From: Pseudocolwellia sp. AS88
GTDB lineage: Bacteria; Pseudomonadota; Gammaproteobacteria; Enterobacterales; Alteromonadaceae
Direction: 5' to 3'
NCBI RefSeq assembly: GCF_030551755.1
Contig: NZ_JAUPEC010000022.1
Coordinates: forward strand, 1-64,000
DNA length: 64,000 nt
A model generated the notes under the pieces. It ran no database searches. It was not told where the DNA came from and worked only from the letters and a program-made list of their open reading frames with translations. This document shows, one piece after another, positions 16,924-25,533 of this stretch. The translations under genes were made by a program, and so were the position numbers. The first letter of the stretch is position 1, and the number at the start of each line of letters is the position of its first letter.

Positions 16924-17211
16924 TCAACTAACCTGTTTTGCTTTTTTCATGTCTATTTTATGTTGATCTAGCATGTTTTCTTGAGGAGGCGGTAACTGTA
17001 AATAATAACCTTGATCCTTCAACTTTTCTTTAACAGCATCAATATCGGCCATTGCTAATTTTGATTTGTCTGCAAGGTTCATTACTGTCACTAAAGTTGG
17101 CGTACCAAATACCGACATTAATGCCTCTGGCACACTAGAAAAGTCATTCCTTTTAGTAACAAATAAATATGTTTGAGCTTTTTTAGAGCTTTTATAAATG
17201 GTGCACAACAT
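16924..17211 (-). CDS. ycgL: YcgL domain-containing protein
   Basis: A 95-residue protein of the YcgL family: CTIYKSSKKAQTYLFV at the N-terminus and the conserved DIDAVKEKLKDQGYYLQLPPP segment. The fold is a small alpha/beta domain; its role is unknown, and a link to RNA or RNase D is suggested only by gene neighbourhood. It lies about 120 bp downstream of rnd and about 70 bp upstream of mltB on the same strand. Confidence 0.92.
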   Translation of the reverse strand: MLCTIYKSSKKAQTYLFVTKRNDFSSVPEALMSVFGTPTLVTVMNLADKSKLAMADIDAVKEKLKDQGYYLQLPPPQENMLDQHKIDMKKAKQVS

Positions 17212-17329
17212 AAGTAAACCTACAATTTATGGATAATAAAATTTTTTACATTAAGAATATAACACGCCAAATAACTCGCTTTCATGTTATTTAGCGTAAA
17301 CAATGTGTGTATTTGTAACTAAAATAACC

Positions 17330-18484
17330 TTAAGACTTAAAGTTATTATTAGCAAAAGCTTTTAATTTTTCGCCAAACAATTCTAAACGCCAGCCATTTA
17401 AAATATCAACAGCGCTTATATCATTCTCTGCGTTATTAATTTTGAAATGCCAACTAAGAAATTGATTGATTTGTTTTTTAGACGCTAAGTTTTCAGGTAA
17501 CAAATTAGCGTCTTTAGCTGCTGCTGCAACAAAGGTTTTTACATGTTTGAAGATTTGCTTATAAGCAGGATATTCATCTAAACGAATAATAACTTGTGGA
17601 TATTCGCTTTCAGGTACTTTATTTGCCTGGTTTAGTACCTGCAACATGGCTTTACCCTTGTGCTTAATGTCTAAAACTTCGATACCTTCAATACCTAACA
17701 TAGCACCAACACTTATTGGGTTTCTTTGGGCTATGGCAATTAATGTATGATCTTTAGCAATAAAGCCTAGTGGCATATCTCTTTTTTGAGCTTGTTGATA
17801 ACGCCATGAAGCTAAATATTTTAAGGCATTAAGTTGTTCAGCATTTAACTTCCAATTCATTTTGATGTTTAGGTACATTAAGCTGTCATCAATAGGTGAA
17901 AACTTACGATCTATCATTAATTGGGTTTCTTGTTGGGCAGCCTCTAACCAGCCAGACTCTTTAACAAGCTCTAGAATTTTAGGAAATATTTGATGTAAGT
18001 ATTCAACATCAGCTTCGGCATAGGTTTTTTGGCGTTCAGTTAACGGGCGTTTGATCCAATCAGTTCTTGATTCTGACTTGTCTAACTCAACACCTGTAAA
18101 ATGTTGAACGGTTGCGGCATAACCCAATGATAATCCATGACCTAAAAACGCCATCATAATTTGGCTATCAATTAAGTTAACGGGTTTACAGTTGGCTGCA
18201 GTTAAAAATACTTCTAAATCTTCAGAACATGCATGAAGTACTTTACAAATATTTTCATTAGTCATTAACGACCAAAAAGGTGATAAATCATCTATGGTAA
18301 CAGGATCAATTAACGCAATAATTTCGCCATCGCTAACCTGTAAAAGACCTAACTTAGGATAAAGGGTTCGAGTACGAACAAATTCAGTATCTATTGCTAA
18401 ATATGTCGATTTTTCTAATATATTACACAATTCAACCAGAGTAGAATAATCTTGAACGTACTGTCTTTTTGTTATTTTTTCCAC
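17330..18484 (-). CDS. rnd: Ribonuclease D
   Basis: A 3'-5' exoribonuclease that trims tRNA precursors. The 384-residue protein has the DEDD exonuclease domain: LAIDTEFVRTRTLYPKLGLLQV (motif I), VLHACSEDLEVF (motif II) and YAEADVEYLHQIF (motif III), followed by an HRDC domain around 210-290 (LKYLASWRYQQAQKRDMPLGFIAKD). The start is GTG with aagg upstream. It heads the rnd-ycgL-mltB order. Confidence 0.96.
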   Translation of the reverse strand: MEKITKRQYVQDYSTLVELCNILEKSTYLAIDTEFVRTRTLYPKLGLLQVSDGEIIALIDPVTIDDLSPFWSLMTNENICKVLHACSEDLEVFLTAANCKPVNLIDSQIMMAFLGHGLSLGYAATVQHFTGVELDKSESRTDWIKRPLTERQKTYAEADVEYLHQIFPKILELVKESGWLEAAQQETQLMIDRKFSPIDDSLMYLNIKMNWKLNAEQLNALKYLASWRYQQAQKRDMPLGFIAKDHTLIAIAQRNPISVGAMLGIEGIEVLDIKHKGKAMLQVLNQANKVPESEYPQVIIRLDEYPAYKQIFKHVKTFVAAAAKDANLLPENLASKKQINQFLSWHFKINNAENDISAVDILNGWRLELFGEKLKAFANNNFKS

Positions 18485-18626
18485 GGAAAACCTTGATAGT
18501 AATTAACGTTTTGATGACTTAGCATGAATTAATCAATTGGGTGTTAGACGATAATAACACTGATTGATGACGTTTATTAATGATGACAGAAATTTATGAC
18601 AACTTAATAAACGCCTACAGAGTTTT

Positions 18627-18653
18627 ACTTAACCTGAACTCTGGATAATGAAT
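18627..18653 (+). repeat. Dispersed 27-bp intergenic repeat, copy 1
   Basis: This stretch, with core cttaacctgaactc, matches the reverse complement of 34532-34558 at 26 of 27 positions. A shorter, more diverged copy lies at 59405-59420. All are intergenic. The function is unknown. Confidence 0.65.
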
Positions 18654-18763
18654 TTTGTAATTTATTGATTCATATAACTTTAAAATAAGACTATATGATT
18701 TCACTAAAAAATATCATTTACTTTATTCCTAATGTTGGGATTTAGCCCGTATAACACGACGGT

Positions 18764-18796
18764 TTTATGTACTAATAGCTGGCTATTAGTAATAAA
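18764..18796 (-). terminator. AT-rich hairpin after rluB
   Basis: A perfect inner stem actaatag/ctattagt (18771-18778, 18783-18790) with a four-base loop is extended by ttttat/ataaaa with one unpaired base. It lies about 65 bp after the rluB stop. There is no long T-run outside the stem, so termination is uncertain. Confidence 0.4.
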
Positions 18797-18857
18797 ATCA
18801 ACGCAGATAGACGGTTAAATAACAATAGTAGGCATAATTGATTATCCTGTTTTCAGG

Positions 18858-19715
18858 TTACTTACGACGACGAATCGCTTGCTGTCTGGTTTGATGTTTT
18901 TTAACTGAGCGACGAATACGACGACTTTTTGCGTTATCCATTGCCTTTTCGTCAACTTTAACTTTACTTTGTGTTTCCACAGGTAAATTAACAAGCTTAC
19001 GGTAGTAGTTCACATCTTTTAATGGTAATTCAGTCCAACCACCTAAAGGTAACTGACGCTTCATTTCCATATCGCCATATCTTACACGGATCAAACGACT
19101 AACTTGGACTTCTTGGCTTTCCCATAAACGTCTTACTTCACGGTTTCTACCTTCAGAAAGTACTACATGGAACCAATGATTTCGCCCTTCACCACCACGA
19201 TAAGTGATTTTTTGGAATTTAGCTGGGCCATCTTCCAATTTAACACCTGCACGCAAGGTTTGTAGCATTGCTTCGTTTACTTCACCAAATACACGTACTG
19301 CGTATTCACGTTCTACTTTTTGTGATGGATGCATTAATCGGCTGGCTAACTCACCATCAGTGGTGAATAGCAACATACCAGAGGTGTTAATATCTAAACG
19401 ACCTACAGCAACCCAACGACCATCTTGTAGTGGTGGTAAACGATCAAATACGGTTGGACGACCTTCAGGATCTTTACGTGTACACATTTCCCCTTCAGGT
19501 TTGTTGTACATTAGAACACGACATAAATCGTCTTCTTTAGCTTTAATGCTAACAAGATGACCATCTATTTTAATTTGTTCGTTACCCTCAACACGGTCAC
19601 CTAAGTAGGCCACCTTGCCATTTACGGTAATACGACCAGCGCTAATAAAGGTTTCTAGTTCTCGACGTGAACCTTTACCCGCTCGGGCTAAGACTTTCTG
19701 TAGTTTTTCAGACAT
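18858..19715 (-). CDS. rluB: 23S rRNA pseudouridine(2605) synthase RluB
   Basis: Makes pseudouridine 2605 in 23S rRNA. I take the ATG at 19715 (285 residues), which gives the usual [14 protein letters not shown]-terminus with gagaa upstream; the frame is open 15 codons further. It has an S4 RNA-binding domain at 1-60 and the RsuA-type catalytic domain with [20 protein letters not shown] (catalytic aspartate) and [11 protein letters not shown]. The basic C-terminal tail ([21 protein letters not shown]) is typical. It ends the rnm-yciO-scpA-scpB-rluB run. Confidence 0.95.
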   Translation of the reverse strand: MSEKLQKVLARAGKGSRRELETFISAGRITVNGKVAYLGDRVEGNEQIKIDGHLVSIKAKEDDLCRVLMYNKPEGEMCTRKDPEGRPTVFDRLPPLQDGRWVAVGRLDINTSGMLLFTTDGELASRLMHPSQKVEREYAVRVFGEVNEAMLQTLRAGVKLEDGPAKFQKITYRGGEGRNHWFHVVLSEGRNREVRRLWESQEVQVSRLIRVRYGDMEMKRQLPLGGWTELPLKDVNYYRKLVNLPVETQSKVKVDEKAMDNAKSRRIRRSVKKHQTRQQAIRRRK

Positions 19716-19822
19716 TTTTAATTCTCGTTCGTCAGTAACTTTACAAATAATGCATGGCATTTTTGCTACGCTGCTGTCTCAAATAGTTGAATCTATTATC
19801 TCAAATGTTCAGCTTAATAATA

Positions 19823-20392
19823 TTAAGCATCGTCAGATAATGTAAATTCAGTTAACGGTACTTTTTCAATAGAAAGCGGTTCAGGTAAATCACTTAATGT
19901 TTCAAGTGAGAAATAATCAAGAAATACTTGGGTAGTCGCATATAATGCTGGTCTACCAGGAACTTCTTTATACCCTACTATATCTATCCAATTTCTTTCT
20001 AATAAAGTTTTCATGATGGCGCTGCTCACAGCAACGCCTCTAATATCTTCAATTGCACCACGTGTTATGGGTTGTTTATAAGCAATTAACGATAGTGTTT
20101 CTAATAGTGCTCTTGAATATCTTGGTGCTCGCTCTTTAAATAAGTTGGCGAGTTCGTTGCTAAATTTGGCTACTGCTTGAAAACGATAACCTGATGCAAC
20201 CTTAACTAATTCAATGCCTCTATTTTGATAATGAGCACGTAGTTCATTAATTTGAGTAATTATACGCTTATTAGATACATTGTGCTGTTCTAATACTGTT
20301 TTTTTCAGTAATTGAACTGACAAAGGTTTGGCAGCAACAAAAAATGCAGCTTCAATCAAACATTTAAGTTGTTCATCATTTAATAAAGCCAT
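19823..20392 (-). CDS. scpB: Segregation and condensation protein B
   Basis: The winged-helix kleisin partner of the Smc-ScpAB chromosome condensation complex. The 189-residue protein has two winged-helix domains; family blocks include LKCLIEAAFFVAAKPLS, YSRALLETLSLIAYKQPITRGAIEDIRGV and GYKEVPGRPALYATTQVFLDYF. An AAGGTGG site precedes the ATG. It directly follows scpA. Presence of ScpAB instead of MukBEF fits Alteromonadales and Shewanella-type genomes; smc itself is not in the window. Confidence 0.95.
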   Translation of the reverse strand: MALLNDEQLKCLIEAAFFVAAKPLSVQLLKKTVLEQHNVSNKRIITQINELRAHYQNRGIELVKVASGYRFQAVAKFSNELANLFKERAPRYSRALLETLSLIAYKQPITRGAIEDIRGVAVSSAIMKTLLERNWIDIVGYKEVPGRPALYATTQVFLDYFSLETLSDLPEPLSIEKVPLTEFTLSDDA

Positions 20393-20463
20393 TAGCTAAA
20401 CCACCTTAAGTGATTAAGTTTGTTGCTGCGAATAGATGAAATCTGGTTATTTACCATCATAAT

Positions 20464-21270
20464 TTAAACAGCTTCTTGTGACTTTAGTGAAACTTGAATA
20501 GGCCCGAAGACTTGTGCCTGAATACATTCGATTAATGAGTCTTTGAGTAATTCTAAAATAGCGAGGAAAGTAACCACAACACCATGACGCCCTTCTTTAA
20601 TATCGAACAGTTTACTAAATTCAATATAAGGATTGTTTGCTTCAACATTACGTAATTGGTTGAGAATATAAGTCATACGTTCACGGGTTGATAAAGCTTC
20701 TTTTTGAATATAATGATGTTCCAGTGCTTTTGTTCTTTTCATAATATCTTGTAATGCGCCAACCAAGTCAGATAAATCAACATCCGCATCGATTGTTCTT
20801 GGTTGAAAGTTATCAGGCACATTAGCATTAGCTATAAAAACATCTCGGTCTAAACGTGGTAATTGATCTAGCTCGTTAGCGGCATGTTTTACTATTTCAT
20901 ATTCTTGTAAACGCCTAACCAGTTCTGCTCGAGGATCTTCTTCAGAATCCTCTACTGTTTGTTTAGGCAATAATAATCTTGATTTAATTTCAGCTAATAT
21001 CGCCGCCATTACCAGATATTCAGCAGCTAACTCTAATTTAATGTCTTTCATCAAGTCGACATAAACCATGTATTGCTTGGTAATGGGGGCTATTGGTAAA
21101 TCTAAAATATTAAATTTTTGTTTACGAATTAAGTACAAGAGTAAATCTAAAGGCCCTTCAAAAGACTCTAAAATAATTTCGAGGGCGTCTGGCGGAATAA
21201 ATAAATCAATAGGCTTATCGTTATAAGCTTCACCGTGGATCATGGCCAAAGGTAGAACCTGTTGGACCAT
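20464..21270 (-). CDS. scpA: Segregation and condensation protein A
   Basis: The kleisin subunit that bridges Smc heads. I choose the ATG at 21270 (268 residues; gacggga upstream, and MVQQVLPLAMIHGE fits relatives); a TTG at 21306 would add 12 residues. The N-terminal Smc-binding part has ESFEGPLDLLLYLIRKQKFNILDLPI and ILAEIKSRLLLP; the C-terminal winged helix ends with VVVTFLAILELLKDSLIECIQ. It is separated by only about 60 bp from yciO and 70 bp from scpB and is probably co-transcribed. Confidence 0.95.
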   Translation of the reverse strand: MVQQVLPLAMIHGEAYNDKPIDLFIPPDALEIILESFEGPLDLLLYLIRKQKFNILDLPIAPITKQYMVYVDLMKDIKLELAAEYLVMAAILAEIKSRLLLPKQTVEDSEEDPRAELVRRLQEYEIVKHAANELDQLPRLDRDVFIANANVPDNFQPRTIDADVDLSDLVGALQDIMKRTKALEHHYIQKEALSTRERMTYILNQLRNVEANNPYIEFSKLFDIKEGRHGVVVTFLAILELLKDSLIECIQAQVFGPIQVSLKSQEAV

Positions 21271-21329
21271 TTTCCCGTCGTTTATCTTTGTGCTAGTTTT
21301 CTGCAAAAGTTAATCCACTAATGTGAGCT

Positions 21330-21950
21330 TTATTCAAAAGGACTTGGATCGCCTTCACCTACTCGAATGATTGTAATATCTCCATCAGAGAAATCTACAA
21401 CCGTAGTAGGATGTTCCCCTAAATGACCGCCATTAATAATAAGGTCTACTTGATGCTCTAAAAGATCGCGAATGTGTTCAGGATCAAACTCCGCTCTACT
21501 CTCACCAGGCATAATCAAAGTGGTCGACATAATAGGTTCTTTTACTTCAGCCAATAAAGCTTGAGCAATATTATTGTCAGGTACACGAATACCAATAGTT
21601 TTACGTTTTGGATTTAATAAACGTTTAGGTACTTCTTTAGAGCCTTTAAAAACAAAAGTATAAGGCCCTGGCGTGTTACTTTTAAGTAGTCGGTATGCAC
21701 TATTATCTACACGAGTATATTCAGACAATTGCGACAAATCACGACATATAAGCGTAAAGTTATGGCTTTTCTCTAAATTTCTTATATTACAGATACGCTC
21801 TAAGGCTTTTTTATCACCCATGTGACAACCTATGGCGTAACCAGAATCTGTTGGATACACAACAACAGCTCCGTCATGGATCATAGCTGCTGCTTGCTTC
21901 ATTAAACGACCCTGTGGATTATCAGGATGAACATAAAAAAATTGACTCAT
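21330..21950 (-). CDS. yciO: YciO/TsaC/Sua5-family protein
   Basis: A 206-residue YrdC-fold protein. GAVVVYPTDSGYAIGCHMGDKKALERI, IRNLEKSHNFTLIC, GPYTFVFKG and the RKTIGIRVPD segment identify the YciO branch, which is related to the TsaC threonylcarbamoyl-AMP synthase used for the t6A tRNA modification. YciO is a poorly active paralogue in E. coli, so its own function is unsure. A GGAG site precedes the ATG. It sits between rnm and scpA in a conserved order. Confidence 0.92.
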   Translation of the reverse strand: MSQFFYVHPDNPQGRLMKQAAAMIHDGAVVVYPTDSGYAIGCHMGDKKALERICNIRNLEKSHNFTLICRDLSQLSEYTRVDNSAYRLLKSNTPGPYTFVFKGSKEVPKRLLNPKRKTIGIRVPDNNIAQALLAEVKEPIMSTTLIMPGESRAEFDPEHIRDLLEHQVDLIINGGHLGEHPTTVVDFSDGDITIIRVGEGDPSPFE

Positions 21951-21973
21951 AAATTACTCCATTCTTTTGTAGT

Positions 21974-22879
21974 TTAACGGCTTAGCATTTCAGATTGCAG
22001 TTTCTCTGGCCATAAAGACCAAATAGGAAGTGCTTTTTTGGGCATACGTAAGTTACGCCCTAAATCGCTCCATTTGTTATGCGGATGATGAAAGTCAGAT
22101 CCCATTGAAGCATGCAAATCATATTCTAAACAAAAGCTTAGCATTAATTGTCGTTGGTCGTTACTCATTTGTGGCAGAACAATCTCTAAACCGTCGCCGC
22201 CTTCTTGTTTAAATTGAATAACTAAACGTCTAAGCCATTTTGTTGATAAGTCATATCTTACAGGATGCGCCATAACAGCTGTGCCACCAGCTTGATGAAT
22301 CGCAGTTATAGCTTCTTCAATAGTACACCAGTTAGGTTTCACATAGGCACGCTTACCTTTACCTATATATTTATCAAAAGCCGCCTGCATTTTAGAAATG
22401 CTACCTTGTTGTAATAATACTTTGGCAAAATGAGCACGAGTTAAAGAGCCACCATTAGCTAAGGCTTTAGCTTTATCGTAAATACCTTCAAAACCACATT
22501 TAGCAAGTTTCTCGCCCATACTAATTGCTCTACTTTCCCGAGCAATTTGTTGATTTTCAATAAGCTTAAGTAACTCAGGATTTGTTCTGTCTATATTTAA
22601 ACCGACAATATGTATTTCAAAACCTTGCCATGCTGTAGATATTTCAATACCGTTGATTAAATTTAACGCGTATTTTTTTTCGCTTATATAACTATTTGCA
22701 ATATCTAAGGCCGATACCGTATCGTGGTCGGTAATGGCTAAAACATCGATTTGGAAGTTAGTCGCCCTTTCTATAAGCTCTTGAGGAGTTAATCCCCCAT
22801 CAGAAAATTTAGTATGGCTATGTAAATCAATGCGTAAATTTGAAAAGTCTTTAGATTCTATGGTTGACATAACATCCAT
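21974..22879 (-). CDS. rnm: PHP-domain 5'-3' exoribonuclease RNase AM (TrpH/YciV)
   Basis: In E. coli RNase AM matures the 5' ends of ribosomal RNAs and degrades short oligonucleotides. The protein (301 residues from ATG 22879; ATG 22870 and TTG 22921 are alternatives) has all PHP metal motifs: RIDLHSHTKFSDGGLTPQEL, AITDHDTVSAL, IEISTAW, AVMAHPVRYD and SMGSDFHHPHN. It is transcribed away from the trp operon, and the two share about 330 bp that hold the trp attenuator. Confidence 0.93.
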   Translation of the reverse strand: MDVMSTIESKDFSNLRIDLHSHTKFSDGGLTPQELIERATNFQIDVLAITDHDTVSALDIANSYISEKKYALNLINGIEISTAWQGFEIHIVGLNIDRTNPELLKLIENQQIARESRAISMGEKLAKCGFEGIYDKAKALANGGSLTRAHFAKVLLQQGSISKMQAAFDKYIGKGKRAYVKPNWCTIEEAITAIHQAGGTAVMAHPVRYDLSTKWLRRLVIQFKQEGGDGLEIVLPQMSNDQRQLMLSFCLEYDLHASMGSDFHHPHNKWSDLGRNLRMPKKALPIWSLWPEKLQSEMLSR

Positions 22880-22943
22880 AATGGGTTCTTCTATAGAGGA
22901 TTTTATTTTGCCTGAGTGCAAGTTTACTGAGATGACGAAGATA

Positions 22944-23000
22944 ATGATACAAACAAAACAAACTATTTTATTAATTTGGTGGTGGCATAATTCTACATAA
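22944..23000 (+). CDS. trpL: trp operon leader peptide
   Basis: An 18-residue reading frame, MIQTKQTILLIWWWHNST, with three consecutive Trp codons (22977-22985) just before its end; gaag lies four bases before the ATG. The stop codon overlaps the start of RNA segment 2 of the attenuator that follows. This is the usual design for ribosome-mediated attenuation: stalling on the Trp codons when charged tRNA-Trp is scarce blocks segment 1 and favours the anti-terminator. It is too short for routine gene callers. Confidence 0.9.
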   Translation: MIQTKQTILLIWWWHNST

Positions 23001-23080
23001 GTAGGTTATGGCGATTGTTTGTATGTAAATTATACAGAAAAATATATTCCAAAAAACCTGCTTACCTAAGCGGGTTTTTT
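22986..23080 (+). promoter_or_regulatory. trp attenuator (segments 1-4)
   Basis: Three alternative pairings can be read. 1:2 pairs 22986-22996 with 23001-23010 (cataa/ttatg plus ctac/gtag). 2:3, the anti-terminator, pairs taagtaggtt (22998-23007) with aacctgctta (23055-23064), with one G-U pair. 3:4, the terminator, pairs 23051-23064 with 23067-23080 and ends in a run of six T. The mutually exclusive pairings and the Trp-rich leader frame make attenuation by tryptophan supply very likely. No TrpR operator was recognised. Confidence 0.88.
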
Positions 23081-23112
23081 ACGTTTTACGCATTTAGAAA
23101 ATAGAGATTAAA

Positions 23113-23175
23113 ATGATAATAGTTAAAGTTAAAAGTTGGTTTATATGGTGGCTTTTGCCCATTTACGCTGGATGA
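23113..23175 (+). CDS. Second Trp-rich mini-ORF between attenuator and trpE
   Basis: A 20-residue frame, MIIVKVKSWFIWWLLPIYAG, with three Trp codons, preceded by agagat and followed 35 bp later by trpE. No further terminator hairpin separates it from trpE. It may be a chance frame, a translational leader for trpE, or a small hydrophobic peptide. Confidence 0.35.
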   Translation: MIIVKVKSWFIWWLLPIYAG

Positions 23176-23210
23176 CACCCCCCTTATAAATTAGAATACT
23201 AGGAACAAAA

Positions 23211-24878
23211 ATGAATACCCAAAAAATCATGACAACATCAACGATTGGTCAGGTACATACCTTAACGGATAGCGCAAATTATCAAGCTGATCCTTTAGCG
23301 GTTTACCATAAAATTTGTGGTGATAATAATCACAACATTCTTCTAGAATCAGCTGAAGTTGATAAAAAACATCAACTAAAAAGTCTACTGCTCACTCACG
23401 CCGCATTAAAAATGGTGTGTAATGGCAATACAGTAACCTTTACGGCTTTAACTGATAACGGTATATCAGCCTTAGCTTTTGCCAAACAGGCATTAAAGGA
23501 ACACGCTGAACTCACTACATCAGCAAACCAATTAATTGCTATTTTCCCTGAAGTTACCCAACAGCTTGATGAAAAGTCTCGCTTGTTAGCAATTAACCCT
23601 TTTCAATGTTTGCGTTTGTTCAATGACTTAACGCCAGCACTAGCTGATGAACTTCATGATTTTTCGGTATTTCTAGGTGGCGCATTTGCTTTTGACATGA
23701 TGTCGATGAGTGAAAAACTGCCTGACGTTGCTGAAGGTGAAAACACCTGTCCTGACTTTGTTTACTACCTAGCCGAAACATTGATTGTTATTGATCATGA
23801 AGAACAAACTTCAGAAATTATCGGCAATGTATTTTCTGGTACTGATGTTGAGCAAAGCAATAAAACGATCAGAGCTCGTATCTCCGAATTAAAAACCTTA
23901 TTAAAGCAAAACCATACTGCACACCAAACTGAAAAAACATCTAATCGTATTGAACTTGAAGTTCATACCGATATTTCAGACGAGCAGTTTTGTGCCAATG
24001 TAAATCAGTTGAAAGAAAACATTAAAGCCGGCGATATTTTCCAAGTTGTTCCTTCTCGCTCTTTTAATTTACCTTGTTCTGAAACTCTTAACGCTTATAA
24101 ATCGTTAAAACAAAGTAATCCAAGCCCATACATGTTTTATTTAAAAGACAGCGACTTTTGTATGTTTGGCGCTTCACCAGAATCAGCTTTAAAATATCAA
24201 CATAAAAATCGTCAAGTTGAGATATACCCTATTGCAGGTACAAGACCACGCGGATTTAACCCTGATGGTAGCTTTTCTCCTGATTTAGATAGTCGCTTAG
24301 AGCTTGATTTACATTTAGATAAAAAAGAATTAGCTGAACATATTATGTTGGTGGATTTAGCTCGTAACGATATCGCGCGCGTAAGCCAACCAGGTACTCG
24401 CCATGTAGCCGACTTATTAAAAGTTGATCGATATTCGCATGTGATGCATTTAGTTTCACGCGTATGTGGCACATTAGACTTAGATTTAGATGCTCTGCAT
24501 GCTTATCAATCATGTATGAATATGGGTACCCTTTCAGGCGCACCTAAAGTAAAAGCCACAGAATTAATTAGAAATATTGAAGGTAAACGCCGCGGAAGTT
24601 ATGGCGGTGCCGTTGGCTACTTAACTGGTAAAGGTGAAATGGATACTTGTATTGTTATCCGTTCAGCTTTTGTTAGTAACGGTGTTGCACAAGTTCAAGC
24701 AGGAGCTGGCGTTGTTTACGACTCAGATCCACAATCAGAAGCCAACGAAACCAAACAAAAAGCACAAGCTGTGATTAATGCGATAAAAGTAGCAGAAAAT
24801 ATGGAATTCTTATTAGAGAGTTCAGTTGTCACTTCAGAACAACTGCCTACAGCGGATCAAGTAAAGGAGGGTAAATAA
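23211..24878 (+). CDS. trpE: Anthranilate synthase component I
   Basis: Forms anthranilate from chorismate, with ammonia supplied by TrpG. The 555-residue protein is of the enteric type and longer than many TrpE. The feedback-site element LLESAEVDKKH near 43-53 matches the tryptophan-binding LLES motif, and the catalytic half shows GDIFQVVPSRSF, YPIAGTRPRG, DLARNDIARV, SGAPKVKA and the C-terminal IQAGAGVVYDSDPQSE-like block. AGGAAC precedes the ATG. Its stop overlaps the trpG start (taatg), which points to translational coupling. Confidence 0.97.
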   Translation: MNTQKIMTTSTIGQVHTLTDSANYQADPLAVYHKICGDNNHNILLESAEVDKKHQLKSLLLTHAALKMVCNGNTVTFTALTDNGISALAFAKQALKEHAELTTSANQLIAIFPEVTQQLDEKSRLLAINPFQCLRLFNDLTPALADELHDFSVFLGGAFAFDMMSMSEKLPDVAEGENTCPDFVYYLAETLIVIDHEEQTSEIIGNVFSGTDVEQSNKTIRARISELKTLLKQNHTAHQTEKTSNRIELEVHTDISDEQFCANVNQLKENIKAGDIFQVVPSRSFNLPCSETLNAYKSLKQSNPSPYMFYLKDSDFCMFGASPESALKYQHKNRQVEIYPIAGTRPRGFNPDGSFSPDLDSRLELDLHLDKKELAEHIMLVDLARNDIARVSQPGTRHVADLLKVDRYSHVMHLVSRVCGTLDLDLDALHAYQSCMNMGTLSGAPKVKATELIRNIEGKRRGSYGGAVGYLTGKGEMDTCIVIRSAFVSNGVAQVQAGAGVVYDSDPQSEANETKQKAQAVINAIKVAENMEFLLESSVVTSEQLPTADQVKEGK

Positions 24879-25516
24879 TGTCAACTTTACCTAAGATCAT
24901 CATGCTTGATAACCTAGATTCTTTTACTTATAACTTAGTCGATGAATTTAAATGTTTAGGTTACGAACCACTAATTTACCGTAATACACTGCCAGCTGAT
25001 TACATTATTGAACAACTGAATAATGAAGCTAAGAATAATGCCCAAGGTGTTATTTTAGTTTTATCTCCAGGCCCTGGCACACCAACCCAAGCAGGCTGTT
25101 TGATGGAGTTAATATCAAAAACTGTGGGTAAATTCCCTATTTTAGGAATTTGTTTAGGACACCAAGCACTTATTCAACATTATGGTGGTGTTATTGGTCG
25201 CGCACCTGAAATTGTACATGGCAAATCATCGAATGTTCAGCATACGGGTGAAGGCGCATTTTTAAATATTTCTAATCCATTACCTGTAGCTCGTTATCAC
25301 TCGCTAGTAGCGACTGAGATGCCAGATAATATAGAAATGATAGCTCAATTTACGACTGACAAAAATGTAGTTTTACCTATGGCTGTTCAGCATTCACGAG
25401 ATGCCGCGTTAGGATTTCAATTTCACCCAGAGTCTATATTAACAACTTACGGCAGCCATTTATTAGCACAAACATTGAAGCACTTAACCCATTTACATCA
25501 ACAAAAAACAGTATAG
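24878..25516 (+). CDS. trpG: Anthranilate synthase component II (glutamine amidotransferase)
   Basis: Releases ammonia from glutamine for TrpE. This 212-residue class I amidotransferase has MLDNLDSFTYNLVDEF, the oxyanion LSPGPGTP, the nucleophile in GICLGHQAL and the catalytic HPES. It is a separate gene, not fused to trpD as in E. coli. The start overlaps the trpE stop by one base and trpD follows after 17 bp. Confidence 0.97.
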   Translation: MSTLPKIIMLDNLDSFTYNLVDEFKCLGYEPLIYRNTLPADYIIEQLNNEAKNNAQGVILVLSPGPGTPTQAGCLMELISKTVGKFPILGICLGHQALIQHYGGVIGRAPEIVHGKSSNVQHTGEGAFLNISNPLPVARYHSLVATEMPDNIEMIAQFTTDKNVVLPMAVQHSRDAALGFQFHPESILTTYGSHLLAQTLKHLTHLHQQKTV

Positions 25517-25533
25517 GAATTCTGGAGTTTATT

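Larger units (their letters stand above)
18485..18857. other. Intergenic region between rluB and rnd
   Basis: No gene is supported in these 373 bp. Present are an inverted repeat cgtttattaa/ttaataaacg (18571-18580, 18604-18613), one copy of a dispersed 27-bp repeat (18627-18653), and a hairpin at 18764-18796 that may terminate rluB. The promoter for rnd must lie here but I cannot place it. Confidence 0.5.

Noticed and set aside
19204-19560. Plus-strand frame of 118 codons opposite rluB
   Set aside because: It is antisense to strongly conserved rluB sequence and has no family resemblance.
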